The notes beneath the pieces were generated by a model, which saw only the letters and a list, made by a program, of their open reading frames with translations, did no database searches and was not told where the DNA came from. Positions 34,112 through 42,626 of a stretch of 64,000 bases of DNA are shown one piece after another; position 1 is the first letter of the stretch; every line of letters starts with the position of its first letter. The position numbers and the translations under genes were made by a program. Origin of the DNA: Methanospirillum purgamenti (GTDB taxonomy: Archaea > Halobacteriota > Methanomicrobia > Methanomicrobiales > Methanospirillaceae); NCBI RefSeq assembly GCF_018502485.1, contig NZ_CP075546.1; one strand, given 5' to 3'.

Positions 34112-35594
34112 TTGCCAGGAGTCCCTTCCCTTTCCGTGTTAGCCGGTATTTCTGCCTCGGACTATTTGGTGAATCAGGCTGAGTCATCTCAACATGTCCT
34201 CCATCAATGGCAGGTTTCAGATAGCCATAGATGAACGAAGGACGATGATTCAAACCAATGCATTTCATCGCTTCTTTTACACTCAAAGGTGTATCCTTCA
34301 GGCAATGAACAAGACGAATTACTTGTTCGGGTACTTGTTCGGGTACTTGTTCGGGTACTTGTTCGGGTACTTGTTCGGGTACTTGTTCGGGTACTTGTTC
34401 GGGTACTTGTTCGGGTACTTGTTCGGGTACTTGTATCTCCTGACTCTCTGCAAGAAAAACCGTCACCCGAACCCGCATCCCGATCTCCTCAATCATCGGT
34501 TCGGTAAGCCCCAACTCTGCAGCCTCTTGAAGTATCCGGCGAAACCCGCTCCCCCACTGTTCAATCAGATCTAATTCCCGAAACACCCGTGCAATCACCC
34601 GGTTTCGGATCTTTGACACCCCTGACTTTACATCCTCAATAGTCATGCCGGGGAGGAGGATACCGGGATTTTCCACCTCAATCCGGTCATCAAAGAACGA
34701 TACCCGGATCGGTGCCCCTATCTGTGAATAGTCTGTATGCACAAGAGCGTTGATGATGACCTCCCTGAGTATCGTGAGCGGAATACTCCAGACATCCTTC
34801 CGTCTGATCTCAGAGAAATCAGCACCTCTCATGGCATGTTTCTTCAGAAACAGGATGATACTCTCCACCGCATCCGGAAGGGTATCATGAATGTCGATAT
34901 GGTCAAAGATGTCCACCTTGTCTCTTCCGATAAACCGGCCACACTGGACCCATGCATCAGGGAAGTAAAAATCACGCCGCTTCCCATAGAGGAGCATGGC
35001 ACCCTGTGTCGGAACATATCTTTTCTGATCCACAGCCAGTAGTTTGAGGGTCAGGAGTTCCTCTCTGGTCAGGTCACTTCTCCCGGAAAAATGCTTTCTC
35101 GCCGCCTTGAGATCAAGGTCATCTTCCGAGAGCTCGGGCATTGGTATCTCATCATACGAGATCCCTGAGCAGGACCTATTTAGTTCGGCAATGAGTTCCC
35201 GGTCAGCCTTCCGGTTGGTTGACCCAAGCCTGACATACACTCCTTCCACCGGACCTTCTTTTTTGAGAAAATGAGGCCGCTGTCCACTTGGGTACACCTG
35301 AACCATGAGAAGTGTCTGATCTTCGATGGAGATGAGATCCACATCAGGGACAAGCCGGGGGACGATTGAATCGGCAATCAGACTACAGAGTCGCTCTTCC
35401 TCACTGAATGGATCAGCAATACCCGTGACCGTCCGGGTGGTATCCTCTACGCCGATAATAATCCGGCCGCCTGCGGTATTGGCAAAGGCTACGATCGTCT
35501 TGAGAATATTCTTTGGAGAGGAGAGATCCCGCTTAAATTCTAAGGTCTTTCCTTCCGGCTGGCTGAGAAGATCTGATGGTGAGAGGATGGTTAT
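34104..35594 (-). CDS. AlbA_2-domain/RecG-C-like protein inserted in pglX
   Basis: About 496 residues if read from the PglX-N stop. N-terminus LSQPEGKTLEFKRDL and VAFANTAGGRIIIGVED are the AlbA_2 DNA-binding domain; LREVIINALVHTDYSQ and FDDRIEVENPGILLPG with WGSGFRRI form the RecG-C-like ATPase_4 domain; VPEQ repeats (nine) follow; then a winged helix (LNHRPSFIYGYLKPAIDGG). The frame has no ATG, GTG or TTG before GTG 35342, which would delete the AlbA domain. The likeliest start is AUA 35594 (ITILSPSDLL), probably a mutated ATG, overlapping the pglX stop as ATAA. Confidence 0.75.
   Translation of the reverse strand: MTILSPSDLLSQPEGKTLEFKRDLSSPKNILKTIVAFANTAGGRIIIGVEDTTRTVTGIADPFSEEERLCSLIADSIVPRLVPDVDLISIEDQTLLMVQVYPSGQRPHFLKKEGPVEGVYVRLGSTNRKADRELIAELNRSCSGISYDEIPMPELSEDDLDLKAARKHFSGRSDLTREELLTLKLLAVDQKRYVPTQGAMLLYGKRRDFYFPDAWVQCGRFIGRDKVDIFDHIDIHDTLPDAVESIILFLKKHAMRGADFSEIRRKDVWSIPLTILREVIINALVHTDYSQIGAPIRVSFFDDRIEVENPGILLPGMTIEDVKSGVSKIRNRVIARVFRELDLIEQWGSGFRRILQEAAELGLTEPMIEEIGMRVRVTVFLAESQEIQVPEQVPEQVPEQVPEQVPEQVPEQVPEQVPEQVPEQVIRLVHCLKDTPLSVKEAMKCIGLNHRPSFIYGYLKPAIDGGHVEMTQPDSPNSPRQKYRLTRKGKGLLAND
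34321..34434. repeat. 12-bp tandem repeat, 9.5 copies, coding (VPEQ)n
   Basis: The unit ACTTGTTCGGGT is repeated nine times without a single change plus a half unit. On the minus strand it encodes VPEQ between the ATPase_4 domain and the winged helix of the AlbA protein. As the unit is a multiple of three, copy-number change alters linker length but not frame. The perfect identity suggests recent expansion. Confidence 0.95.
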
Positions 35595-37423
35595 GCCCCC
35601 ATGAGATATGAGTTATAATTTTTTATTATTTCAAGGGCTTTTGGTCCCTGAATGTCTGCTCCATAAAAGTCTTTTAAGTCGATAAATCCACCTTTGAATT
35701 CTTTCAATGTTGTGGCATATAGAACAAAACTACAGATCGGAACATACGCTGATTCAAAAAATGCATGATATTCAGGACGAACAAGAGTTATTATTGTAGT
35801 ATCATCGAGAATTCGTGTACGTAATTTTTCATAACTGCTTAGAAACATCCAGGTATACGATGTCATCATCCCGATATATCCACCTTTAAGGGTCAGATCC
35901 ATGTTCCGTTCAATAAACATGGCGAAAAGATCGGATTTACTATCCGGATAATATTTTTTGGCGAACTCTTTCAATCGGTTATTCTGACCTTTCCCGCCCA
36001 TATATGGTGGGTTTGCCACCACAACGTGGTACTTCATCCCGAGGAACTGAGTCTGTTCCAATACTTTCAGAACTTTCTGATGAGTATCAAACAAAAGCAG
36101 ATTCGAGGACATATTCTTCTCCGCCAGTATTTTCCTGATATCCTTTACATCACCGAATGACGGCTGGATGAGCGATCCGAAGTTCTCCGCCTCGGTAAAC
36201 TGCATGAGAGTCTCCCGAAGATCGGTCGGAAAGAGATTACTCCCCACCGCAGTAATATACGAATCAATATCCTCTTCATCCAGCTCGATATTCTCAAGAA
36301 CACAGATATGAGGCTGGACCGGGTGATCAAAGAACTTCTTATCCATTCTCCTCGCTTTCATCACCAATGCGAATGCAGCAAGAGATCCCGCTCGCTTGTC
36401 AATCTCAATCCCATACAGATTATGGGTCAGAATAAACTCCGGGATCTCCTGCTCCAGGTACCCCTCTTCCTTGTAGATCTCATAGAGCAGGTCAAAGGCA
36501 TAGACAAGAATATGCCCTGAACCACAGGCAGGATCACAGACCTTCAGTTCTTCCGGAGAAGATATCTTCAGAAAATCGGTCTCCTGCTCATCCGGCCGGA
36601 TATAAACCTCCATCCGCTCATACAGCCGTGAATGGGGGTGGTTTAACATCCAGAGCCGGCCAAGGGAGTTCTCAACCATGTACTGAACAATCCACTTGGG
36701 CGTAAAGAGCTGGGTCACTGCCGGGATCTGGTCCACCGTGTACTGTTTCTTCGCCTTAATCAGGAGATCCTTCTTCTCGGCGATATAATCCTGGTAAATC
36801 CACCCGATGATCTCCGTCTCCTTCCAGTCATCCTCGGGAATGATGGTATTCAGATCTCCGAGCATGGAGTCGGTATGGAGCAGCCGGTCAGGGAAGAGCA
36901 GCTCAGAATAATCCTGAATCGGTTCAAAAAGGAACGGCATCGTCGTATGCAGATAATTACACAGCCGAAGGAAGAGATACCGAAAGAGTTCCTCATGCCG
37001 GCCATCCGATTTCAGATCCAAAACATGCTCCCGATCTATATCCAGGAAGGTGAGATCCAGTGCCTTTGTCAGGATATCAGGATCGGTCTTTCCGGCAGAA
37101 GCAGAGGAGAAGACCCGCGCCGGCAGGTAATCGTTCACCTCCATGAACCGGATGGCAACAAACCGGTTAAACCAGGTATAGGTAACCTCCTCAATCACCC
37201 GGTCATACCCTTTCTTCTCGATTTCTTTGACTAAAAACGCCCGCTGATCCCGAATACTCCGGGGATAGACCTCTCCGCCGATGATGATGGAATCCTCAAA
37301 CTCCTGCTCCACCATGGCTATCGTTTTTCCTGTAATCCCGTAATGAGCAGCCCGCTTCTTCGTCTCTTCAAGGAGATTCTTCCGGAGAGAATCAGAAAAG
37401 AGTTGTACCTTTGCCTTATCCAC
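35591..37423 (-). CDS. pglX: PglX N-terminal half (methyltransferase domain)
   Basis: A 610-residue N-terminal half of the BREX adenine-specific methyltransferase. Motif I is VCDPACGSGHILVYAFDLLY and motif IV is VVANPPYMGG; KDFYGADIQGPKALEIIKN is the conserved link to the C-terminal half. It stops with NSYLMGA, immediately overlapping the AlbA gene. GTG start, 2 bp after the brxC stop. The last 390 bp or so are more AT-rich than the rest. Whether the two halves assemble into an active enzyme is unknown. Confidence 0.9.
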   Translation of the reverse strand: MDKAKVQLFSDSLRKNLLEETKKRAAHYGITGKTIAMVEQEFEDSIIIGGEVYPRSIRDQRAFLVKEIEKKGYDRVIEEVTYTWFNRFVAIRFMEVNDYLPARVFSSASAGKTDPDILTKALDLTFLDIDREHVLDLKSDGRHEELFRYLFLRLCNYLHTTMPFLFEPIQDYSELLFPDRLLHTDSMLGDLNTIIPEDDWKETEIIGWIYQDYIAEKKDLLIKAKKQYTVDQIPAVTQLFTPKWIVQYMVENSLGRLWMLNHPHSRLYERMEVYIRPDEQETDFLKISSPEELKVCDPACGSGHILVYAFDLLYEIYKEEGYLEQEIPEFILTHNLYGIEIDKRAGSLAAFALVMKARRMDKKFFDHPVQPHICVLENIELDEEDIDSYITAVGSNLFPTDLRETLMQFTEAENFGSLIQPSFGDVKDIRKILAEKNMSSNLLLFDTHQKVLKVLEQTQFLGMKYHVVVANPPYMGGKGQNNRLKEFAKKYYPDSKSDLFAMFIERNMDLTLKGGYIGMMTSYTWMFLSSYEKLRTRILDDTTIITLVRPEYHAFFESAYVPICSFVLYATTLKEFKGGFIDLKDFYGADIQGPKALEIIKNYNSYLMGA

Positions 37424-37425
37424 AG

Positions 37426-40400
37426 TCAGATCACCTCGATATTCTTATCTTTGAGTATCTCCCGAAGCTTCACTCTGATACCCGCCAGATAATCTTCAAG
37501 ATCCTTTTCATTCTCAATGACCGTTTTAGTCCTGAAGAAATCAAGGGAATGAATGCCATGAATTGGCCTGGGTGGTTTCACCCCAACAGGCGTTATCCGT
37601 TGTTCAATATCAGTGCAGGATCTGATATAGAGATTTGAGAGATTTGATGCCGCCAACTTAAGATGAGAACAATCGTTCGAATTCAGTGCCCGGCTAACAG
37701 AACCATCAAACGTCTCCCTGACTTCAGGTGCGATTGACTCCTTGTACACATCCGAATAACAAAACTTTGTATCTATCATCTGCTTGTACTGATCAGCAGA
37801 GTTCTTCAAGTCTTCCTGTAACCGTTCACGCGATTCTGCAAGTGATACCTCAATCGCAGCTTCCAGCGGAGATAGTTTTCTGATATCAGAATAAGGATTT
37901 TCAGCCTTTATGATCCGGTCCATCTCCTGCAGGCTTTCCTGCGCCGAATCACATAAAAATTGAGAGTTCCGGTGATACCCGTCAATCTTATCAAGCACCC
38001 GCTTGAAGATATCCTTCTGACCCCCTTCAAAAAACTGGACAGCAACATCAGCCTCACGGGCCAGATCTGTAATGGTATCCTTCTCCTCTGACACCTTTTC
38101 AAGAAATGCAGTCGGATCAGAGATGGAGAGGATTTCTTTTATCATGGTCAGATATGGCTCAATTCTTTTTCTGCCTGGAAAACGTGGCTCTTCAGAATAC
38201 CGGGCCAGATCAGCAGCGAGTTCCCCCTTCTTCTCATCAAGGGTAGACCGGATGAGATCAGAGATCTCCTGCTCCTTTTCCAGAAGGGCAGATATATCAT
38301 AAACATCACGAAGCACCGCCTTCACATTCTGAATAATCTCTGCAGACGTCTTCTTCTTCAGTTCAATGACAATTTTATCGAAATTCTCCTTTCTGGTGAT
38401 ATATTTGGTAATATCCTCCGGATTATGGGCGAGATACGACCGCTGGTACCGTAACCTGATATCATCACCCTTGTACAGCATGGCAACTAGACCGGATATC
38501 GTCATCATCTTCCAGCCATAAGGTTTTCTGGAGAAATGAGAGATAAGTTCGCTCATCACCACCGGTACCTTCTTCTCATCCTTCACACTGATGTAGTCAT
38601 GCATCTCCTGTAAAGCCAGATGATTAGATTCTGATGAGCTAACCCCGAACTTCGTAAGATCATCGGATTTCAGCACCCGGAGAACATCTGAATCAGACGC
38701 AAACTCCCGGTCCACATAATGCGATTTATCATATACGTTCTGAATGAGCCGGTCAAATCCGTCCCGTACCAGTTCCTTCGGACTACCGGATGTCAGAGAG
38801 ATCTCAACACCATCAACAAAAACCCGGGCATGTTTCACCCCTTCATGAATAGCAGAGACAGATGATTCTTTCAGGGCCGATCCTTCCTGCTGTTTCCCGA
38901 TAAGGATACTTTTCATCAGTTCATCATTCCGGTTCGACCGGTTCTGTTTCAGAAATTTCTCAATCTGAAGATACCCCTGAATCTGCCCGACAAAACCACT
39001 CTCCTCCGGAAAGATAAAGAGGAGCGAATCTTTCGAATCAATATTGCTTAAATTCTCACCGCCAAGAGACTGCTGACCGCTCCCTCTGACATACTCATCA
39101 GCAAGCGGAGTCAGAAACCGAATCGTCAGATCTGCATCAGAAGAGGAGGATATCTTATCATCAACCGACTTATTGAACTTATGCTCGCCGTATGACTTCT
39201 GACAGATGGAATTGGACGTAAAAACCTGATCAAAGATCTCCTGCACGATCAGATGACGATCAATATCAATCTGTTTAATCTCCCGGTTGATCTCCTGCTC
39301 CTCATTTGTCAGGAAATAGAAGTTATCACCGGACTTACTGATAAGCGTCTCCCGTTCAAGCCGGTTTAATGCAGCAATGACCCGTTCCCTGAGTTGTAAC
39401 TTATCCTCATCAACACTGGACAATGAAAGAACAATGATATTATCAAGATTGGTCGGTAACTCCTGCACATGGCGGATCATAAAGAGCGTCTTGAGCAGGA
39501 GACAGTCAAACTCCTCAAGATGTTCATTATCCCCCGCCTGGGTGATCGTCCGCTTGATAATGGGATCAAGAAAACTCTCAATCGTATCATAAAAGGAATA
39601 AAAGGGCACAAGAGTTCCAAGATCAGACGACCCGTAATGCTCTGCAGACTCCTTGTATGCATTAAGCATAGACCGCTCACCCTTTGCCAGATGTTTCCCG
39701 GTAAACCCGGTTGTCCGGATCTTCTCAAACACCTTCTGTAGCACGATAAACTGATAGGGGACAAACGGATACACCGAGGTAAAATCATCACCATCCCGGT
39801 AATTCTTCATCTCCGCTCCACCGGAGAACGAGATAAGGTTCTTTAAGATGGTCTTCTTCTCCTCATAAAAGAGAGAAAGCATCTCGGTATACTCCTCTTT
39901 CTTCTTCAGTATCCTCTTCTTGATAACCTCATCAACATTCGCACTGGAAAGACTGACACGGGTATCAAATCTGGCCTGAATCTTGGAAAAGTCCTGTTTC
40001 ACCTCTTTTCCCTTCATCGCCTTTAAGGCAGTCTCAATATCTGCCTGTGACGTAACGATAATCCAGGCCTTTCCCTTGAGGATCGTCCCAAGTTCCTCAG
40101 TAGCCGTCTGCAGGTTCAGCATGAGCTGGCTGTTATCACCGATATACTGCCCTATTTCATCAATCAGGAAAATAACCTGATGATCTCTCCCCCGTGCCTC
40201 ACAATACCGTTTGACCTTCTGTGCAAACTTCTCCGGCGTGAGAATATAATTCTGACCATCAGACTCAAACATCCGTTCAGAGGACTCCCTACTCTGAAAT
40301 TCACACCGTTCCAGTGCTTCAATAATATCATCCTGCTCAAACGTATACCTGGTTCTGACCTCTTCCCAGGGTTCTCCGGAGATCTCTGCAATCGCATCTT

Positions 40401-40956
40401 TGAACTTCTGATACAGGCCTTTCTCCTCAAGCCTCTCCTCGAGCTCTGCAATCCAGAAGACATCCGGAAAGTATCCTCTCTTCTCATTAAACACCCGCAT
40501 CAGGATATCGACAATCCTCTCTGATGTCTCCCCTGACTTTGAATCAATATTAAAGAGGATGACATCTTTCGTCCCGGTCCTGACAGACTTTTCTATGGTT
40601 GTTAAAATATCAGAGTCAGAGATCTTTGACTCAAAAAACTCAAGTGCACTCTTCCCGGATACCTTCCGGTTCTCAAGAAGATAAGAAAGAATCTTCAGAA
40701 AGTGAGATTTACCAGACCCGAAATCACCTGATACCCAGACCCCGGTTTTATCAGTAGGAGAATCAAGAGCTGATGCATACCGCTGAAAGAAGGTGTCAAT
40801 GTATTTGAGAGATTCTTTCGTCACTACATACTCATCAAGCTCAGTAAATACATTCTGGTCATCCTCCTGATCGACCTTGATGACACCGTTAATCTCTCTC
40901 TTGATATCATTGATAAATAAATCCTGAATTTTCGGCTCCATATTACAACACCCCAT
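37426..40956 (-). CDS. brxC: BrxC, BREX P-loop ATPase
   Basis: A 1176-residue ATPase. Walker A is WVSGDFGSGKSHFLKILSYL (about residues 74-93) and Walker B HQVIFLIDEIGQYIGD; the long remainder is the typical BrxC (DUF499-like) body. The ATG at 40956 overlaps the brxB stop; ATG 40941 (MEPKIQDLF), preceded by GGGGTG, is an alternative. BrxC is essential for BREX defence in characterised type 1 systems. Full length. Confidence 0.93.
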   Translation of the reverse strand: MGCCNMEPKIQDLFINDIKREINGVIKVDQEDDQNVFTELDEYVVTKESLKYIDTFFQRYASALDSPTDKTGVWVSGDFGSGKSHFLKILSYLLENRKVSGKSALEFFESKISDSDILTTIEKSVRTGTKDVILFNIDSKSGETSERIVDILMRVFNEKRGYFPDVFWIAELEERLEEKGLYQKFKDAIAEISGEPWEEVRTRYTFEQDDIIEALERCEFQSRESSERMFESDGQNYILTPEKFAQKVKRYCEARGRDHQVIFLIDEIGQYIGDNSQLMLNLQTATEELGTILKGKAWIIVTSQADIETALKAMKGKEVKQDFSKIQARFDTRVSLSSANVDEVIKKRILKKKEEYTEMLSLFYEEKKTILKNLISFSGGAEMKNYRDGDDFTSVYPFVPYQFIVLQKVFEKIRTTGFTGKHLAKGERSMLNAYKESAEHYGSSDLGTLVPFYSFYDTIESFLDPIIKRTITQAGDNEHLEEFDCLLLKTLFMIRHVQELPTNLDNIIVLSLSSVDEDKLQLRERVIAALNRLERETLISKSGDNFYFLTNEEQEINREIKQIDIDRHLIVQEIFDQVFTSNSICQKSYGEHKFNKSVDDKISSSSDADLTIRFLTPLADEYVRGSGQQSLGGENLSNIDSKDSLLFIFPEESGFVGQIQGYLQIEKFLKQNRSNRNDELMKSILIGKQQEGSALKESSVSAIHEGVKHARVFVDGVEISLTSGSPKELVRDGFDRLIQNVYDKSHYVDREFASDSDVLRVLKSDDLTKFGVSSSESNHLALQEMHDYISVKDEKKVPVVMSELISHFSRKPYGWKMMTISGLVAMLYKGDDIRLRYQRSYLAHNPEDITKYITRKENFDKIVIELKKKTSAEIIQNVKAVLRDVYDISALLEKEQEISDLIRSTLDEKKGELAADLARYSEEPRFPGRKRIEPYLTMIKEILSISDPTAFLEKVSEEKDTITDLAREADVAVQFFEGGQKDIFKRVLDKIDGYHRNSQFLCDSAQESLQEMDRIIKAENPYSDIRKLSPLEAAIEVSLAESRERLQEDLKNSADQYKQMIDTKFCYSDVYKESIAPEVRETFDGSVSRALNSNDCSHLKLAASNLSNLYIRSCTDIEQRITPVGVKPPRPIHGIHSLDFFRTKTVIENEKDLEDYLAGIRVKLREILKDKNIEVI

Positions 40957-41534
40957 TATACAGTACCTTCGTCTATCATCCGAAACGCCCGGTAATAATT
41001 CGCATCCTTGAATTTTCTAAAAAGACTCAGCTCTGAATTGGTATATTCTCCTGGGTAAAATGCTAATAACGGAGTATTTCCCAGAACTGGTTGAAGATTA
41101 TTGAGAATAGAATGGAGCCTTACCAGAGGCCAGGCTTTTCCTATCCCGGTAAGTAAAACCAGTTCCGGACCCTCCTCTGAAACAACCCTCTGGTGGATTT
41201 CCTTCTTTAAATTCTCGGGTTTCAGAATAATCTGCAATTTTTTCAATAATTTGTCTGACCCTTTATTCCTCTCAAATTCATTGATTTTATCTGATGATAT
41301 TTTACTCTCTACGATCTCAAGACATAATTCATACAGATCAATCTCAATAAAATGAATGGAGTGAGAATTCAGTTTTTCCTGAATCTTCCGTATCGAATAT
41401 CTGACAAAATGTTCATCTTCCGGCGGGTAATCAAAAATCCAAAAGGGTATTTCATTCCCGAGACCTCTCGCTTTTAAAAAATCTTCACGAATGATCTTCC
41501 CCTTAAGAAGTTCCATCCGGGTTTCAGTATTCAT
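40956..41534 (-). CDS. brxB: BrxB, DUF1788 protein
   Basis: A 192-residue DUF1788 protein: IPFWIFDYPPEDEHFVRYSI, LLTGIGKAWPLVRLHSILNN and TPLLAFYPGEYTNSELSLF are the family landmarks. It is the first gene of this BREX operon; the usual upstream brxA (DUF1819) is not found between here and the IS66 fragment. Confidence 0.9.
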   Translation of the reverse strand: MNTETRMELLKGKIIREDFLKARGLGNEIPFWIFDYPPEDEHFVRYSIRKIQEKLNSHSIHFIEIDLYELCLEIVESKISSDKINEFERNKGSDKLLKKLQIILKPENLKKEIHQRVVSEEGPELVLLTGIGKAWPLVRLHSILNNLQPVLGNTPLLAFYPGEYTNSELSLFRKFKDANYYRAFRMIDEGTV

Positions 41535-41567
41535 TTTAAGTCCAATTAAAGAAGAGTTAGGAGTTAC

Positions 41568-41576
41568 TTATAAATA
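41568..41576 (-). promoter_or_regulatory. Probable TATA box of the BREX operon
   Basis: Reading TATTTATAA on the minus strand, about 34 bp before the brxB ATG, which would give a leader of roughly 10 bases. The 276-bp gap 41535-41810 otherwise holds no gene; CTAGTGGAC (41698-41706) and GTCCACTAG (41770-41778) form an inverted pair of unknown meaning. Confidence 0.4.
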
Positions 41577-41810
41577 GAGATTGTGAAATGATGCTATGGA
41601 TTATCGCAACGAGAATAATGAAATGGTTTTTTGAAGTTATTCGAATACAATAATATGTGTATCTTAAATTCTCTCAACACATAAACTCCCAAACATTCTA
41701 GTGGACGGGGTCATCAAAAAATTATGAGCTCAGGTCATGAGTGCTGAGCCAACTAATTAAAATGTCTTGGTCCACTAGTTTAGGTTCCCCATATCAGTTG
41801 AGAAACAATA

Positions 41811-42449
41811 TTATTCAATACATTCCACAAATTGATCGAAGACTTTACAATAATTCCAATCTATTCCCTTAAGATCCAATGCCATTTGATTATTTAAATT
41901 ATGTTTTTCGTCATTATTCAGGATCGACAATGATGGAACTGTAGTGATATCGGCTGATGGTAATTCATGGTATGTCGAATCTTCGGGAAAATCCCCTGAT
42001 GTTTTTAAACCACAATGAGGACAGCAGATAGTGAAAGACTGATGTTCTGTTATCTCGATTGTGGGAGGAGGGGGGAGATCAAAAACCTGTCTTTTTTCTA
42101 TACCGAGTATTTTTCCAGAAACAAGGCTATGTCCACATTTGGAGCATTCATGAGGTTTATGATATTCGATATGATCTGGATGAGGACTCTGTCTTAAGGT
42201 TGTCCCTTTATGGCCGGGTTGACCTCCCGGATATTTCTTTCGAGAATCTGATTTATTTCGATTCTTTTTAGCATACCCATCAGAAGATGGTGGTTTTCCG
42301 CTATTTCGACTATTGAGGTTTAGCCTGGATTCGAGTTCTTTGACTCTGGATTCTAATTGATCAATTCTTTCATGTAGGTGAACAATATATGCAATTACTT
42401 CAGGAGGACATTCAAGTATTTTGGCTTTGAGTTCTTCTGGAAAGTCCAT
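41811..42449 (-). pseudogene. IS66 transposase remnant (N-terminal and zinc-finger part)
   Basis: A 212-residue frame with a coiled coil (LHERIDQLESRVKELESRL), the IS66 hallmark NSRNSGKPPSSDGYAKK and KKYPGGQPGHKGTTL, then the zinc finger CSKCGHSL ... CPHCGLKT. The DDE catalytic domain is missing; after DFPEDSTYHELPSA the sequence jumps to an unrelated-looking end. It lies just upstream of the BREX promoter and probably replaced the upstream part of the operon. Confidence 0.8.
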
Positions 42450-42543
42450 TTGATAATTTAACGTTAATAGTCATTATAAAAAGATCTTTCGGTAAAAATG
42501 AATTTGTAGAAGAAGAGGACTAATATTTGAGTAAATTTTCAGA

Positions 42544-42582
42544 TGGACGGGATAAGGGCGCTGAGATCGGCTGAATAGTTAC
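42544..42582 (+). repeat. Copy of the short dispersed end-motif beside IS66 remnant
   Basis: TGGACGGGATAAGGGCGCTG followed by AGATCGGCTGAATAGTTAC. Related copies are at 14411-14451 and, inverted, in the palindrome at 16991-17120. Its position about 95 bp outside the IS66 transposase start suggests it is the element's terminal sequence. Confidence 0.4.
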
Positions 42583-42626
42583 GATTATGTTTAAATTTTC
42601 TAGCTTCAATTACCGTTTCGCAAAAT

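Noticed and set aside
34319..34434. CRISPR-like array
   Set aside because: Repeat units are contiguous 12-mers without spacers and lie in a coding frame.
34194..34574. Plus-strand ORF with repeated LFGY units
   Set aside because: It is the complement of the 12-bp VPEQ array; the minus frame has domains on both sides and is the real one.
41698..41778. Inverted CTAGTGGAC/GTCCACTAG as a complete small transposon
   Set aside because: Only 80 bp, no duplication and no other copy seen in the window; kept only as a note.
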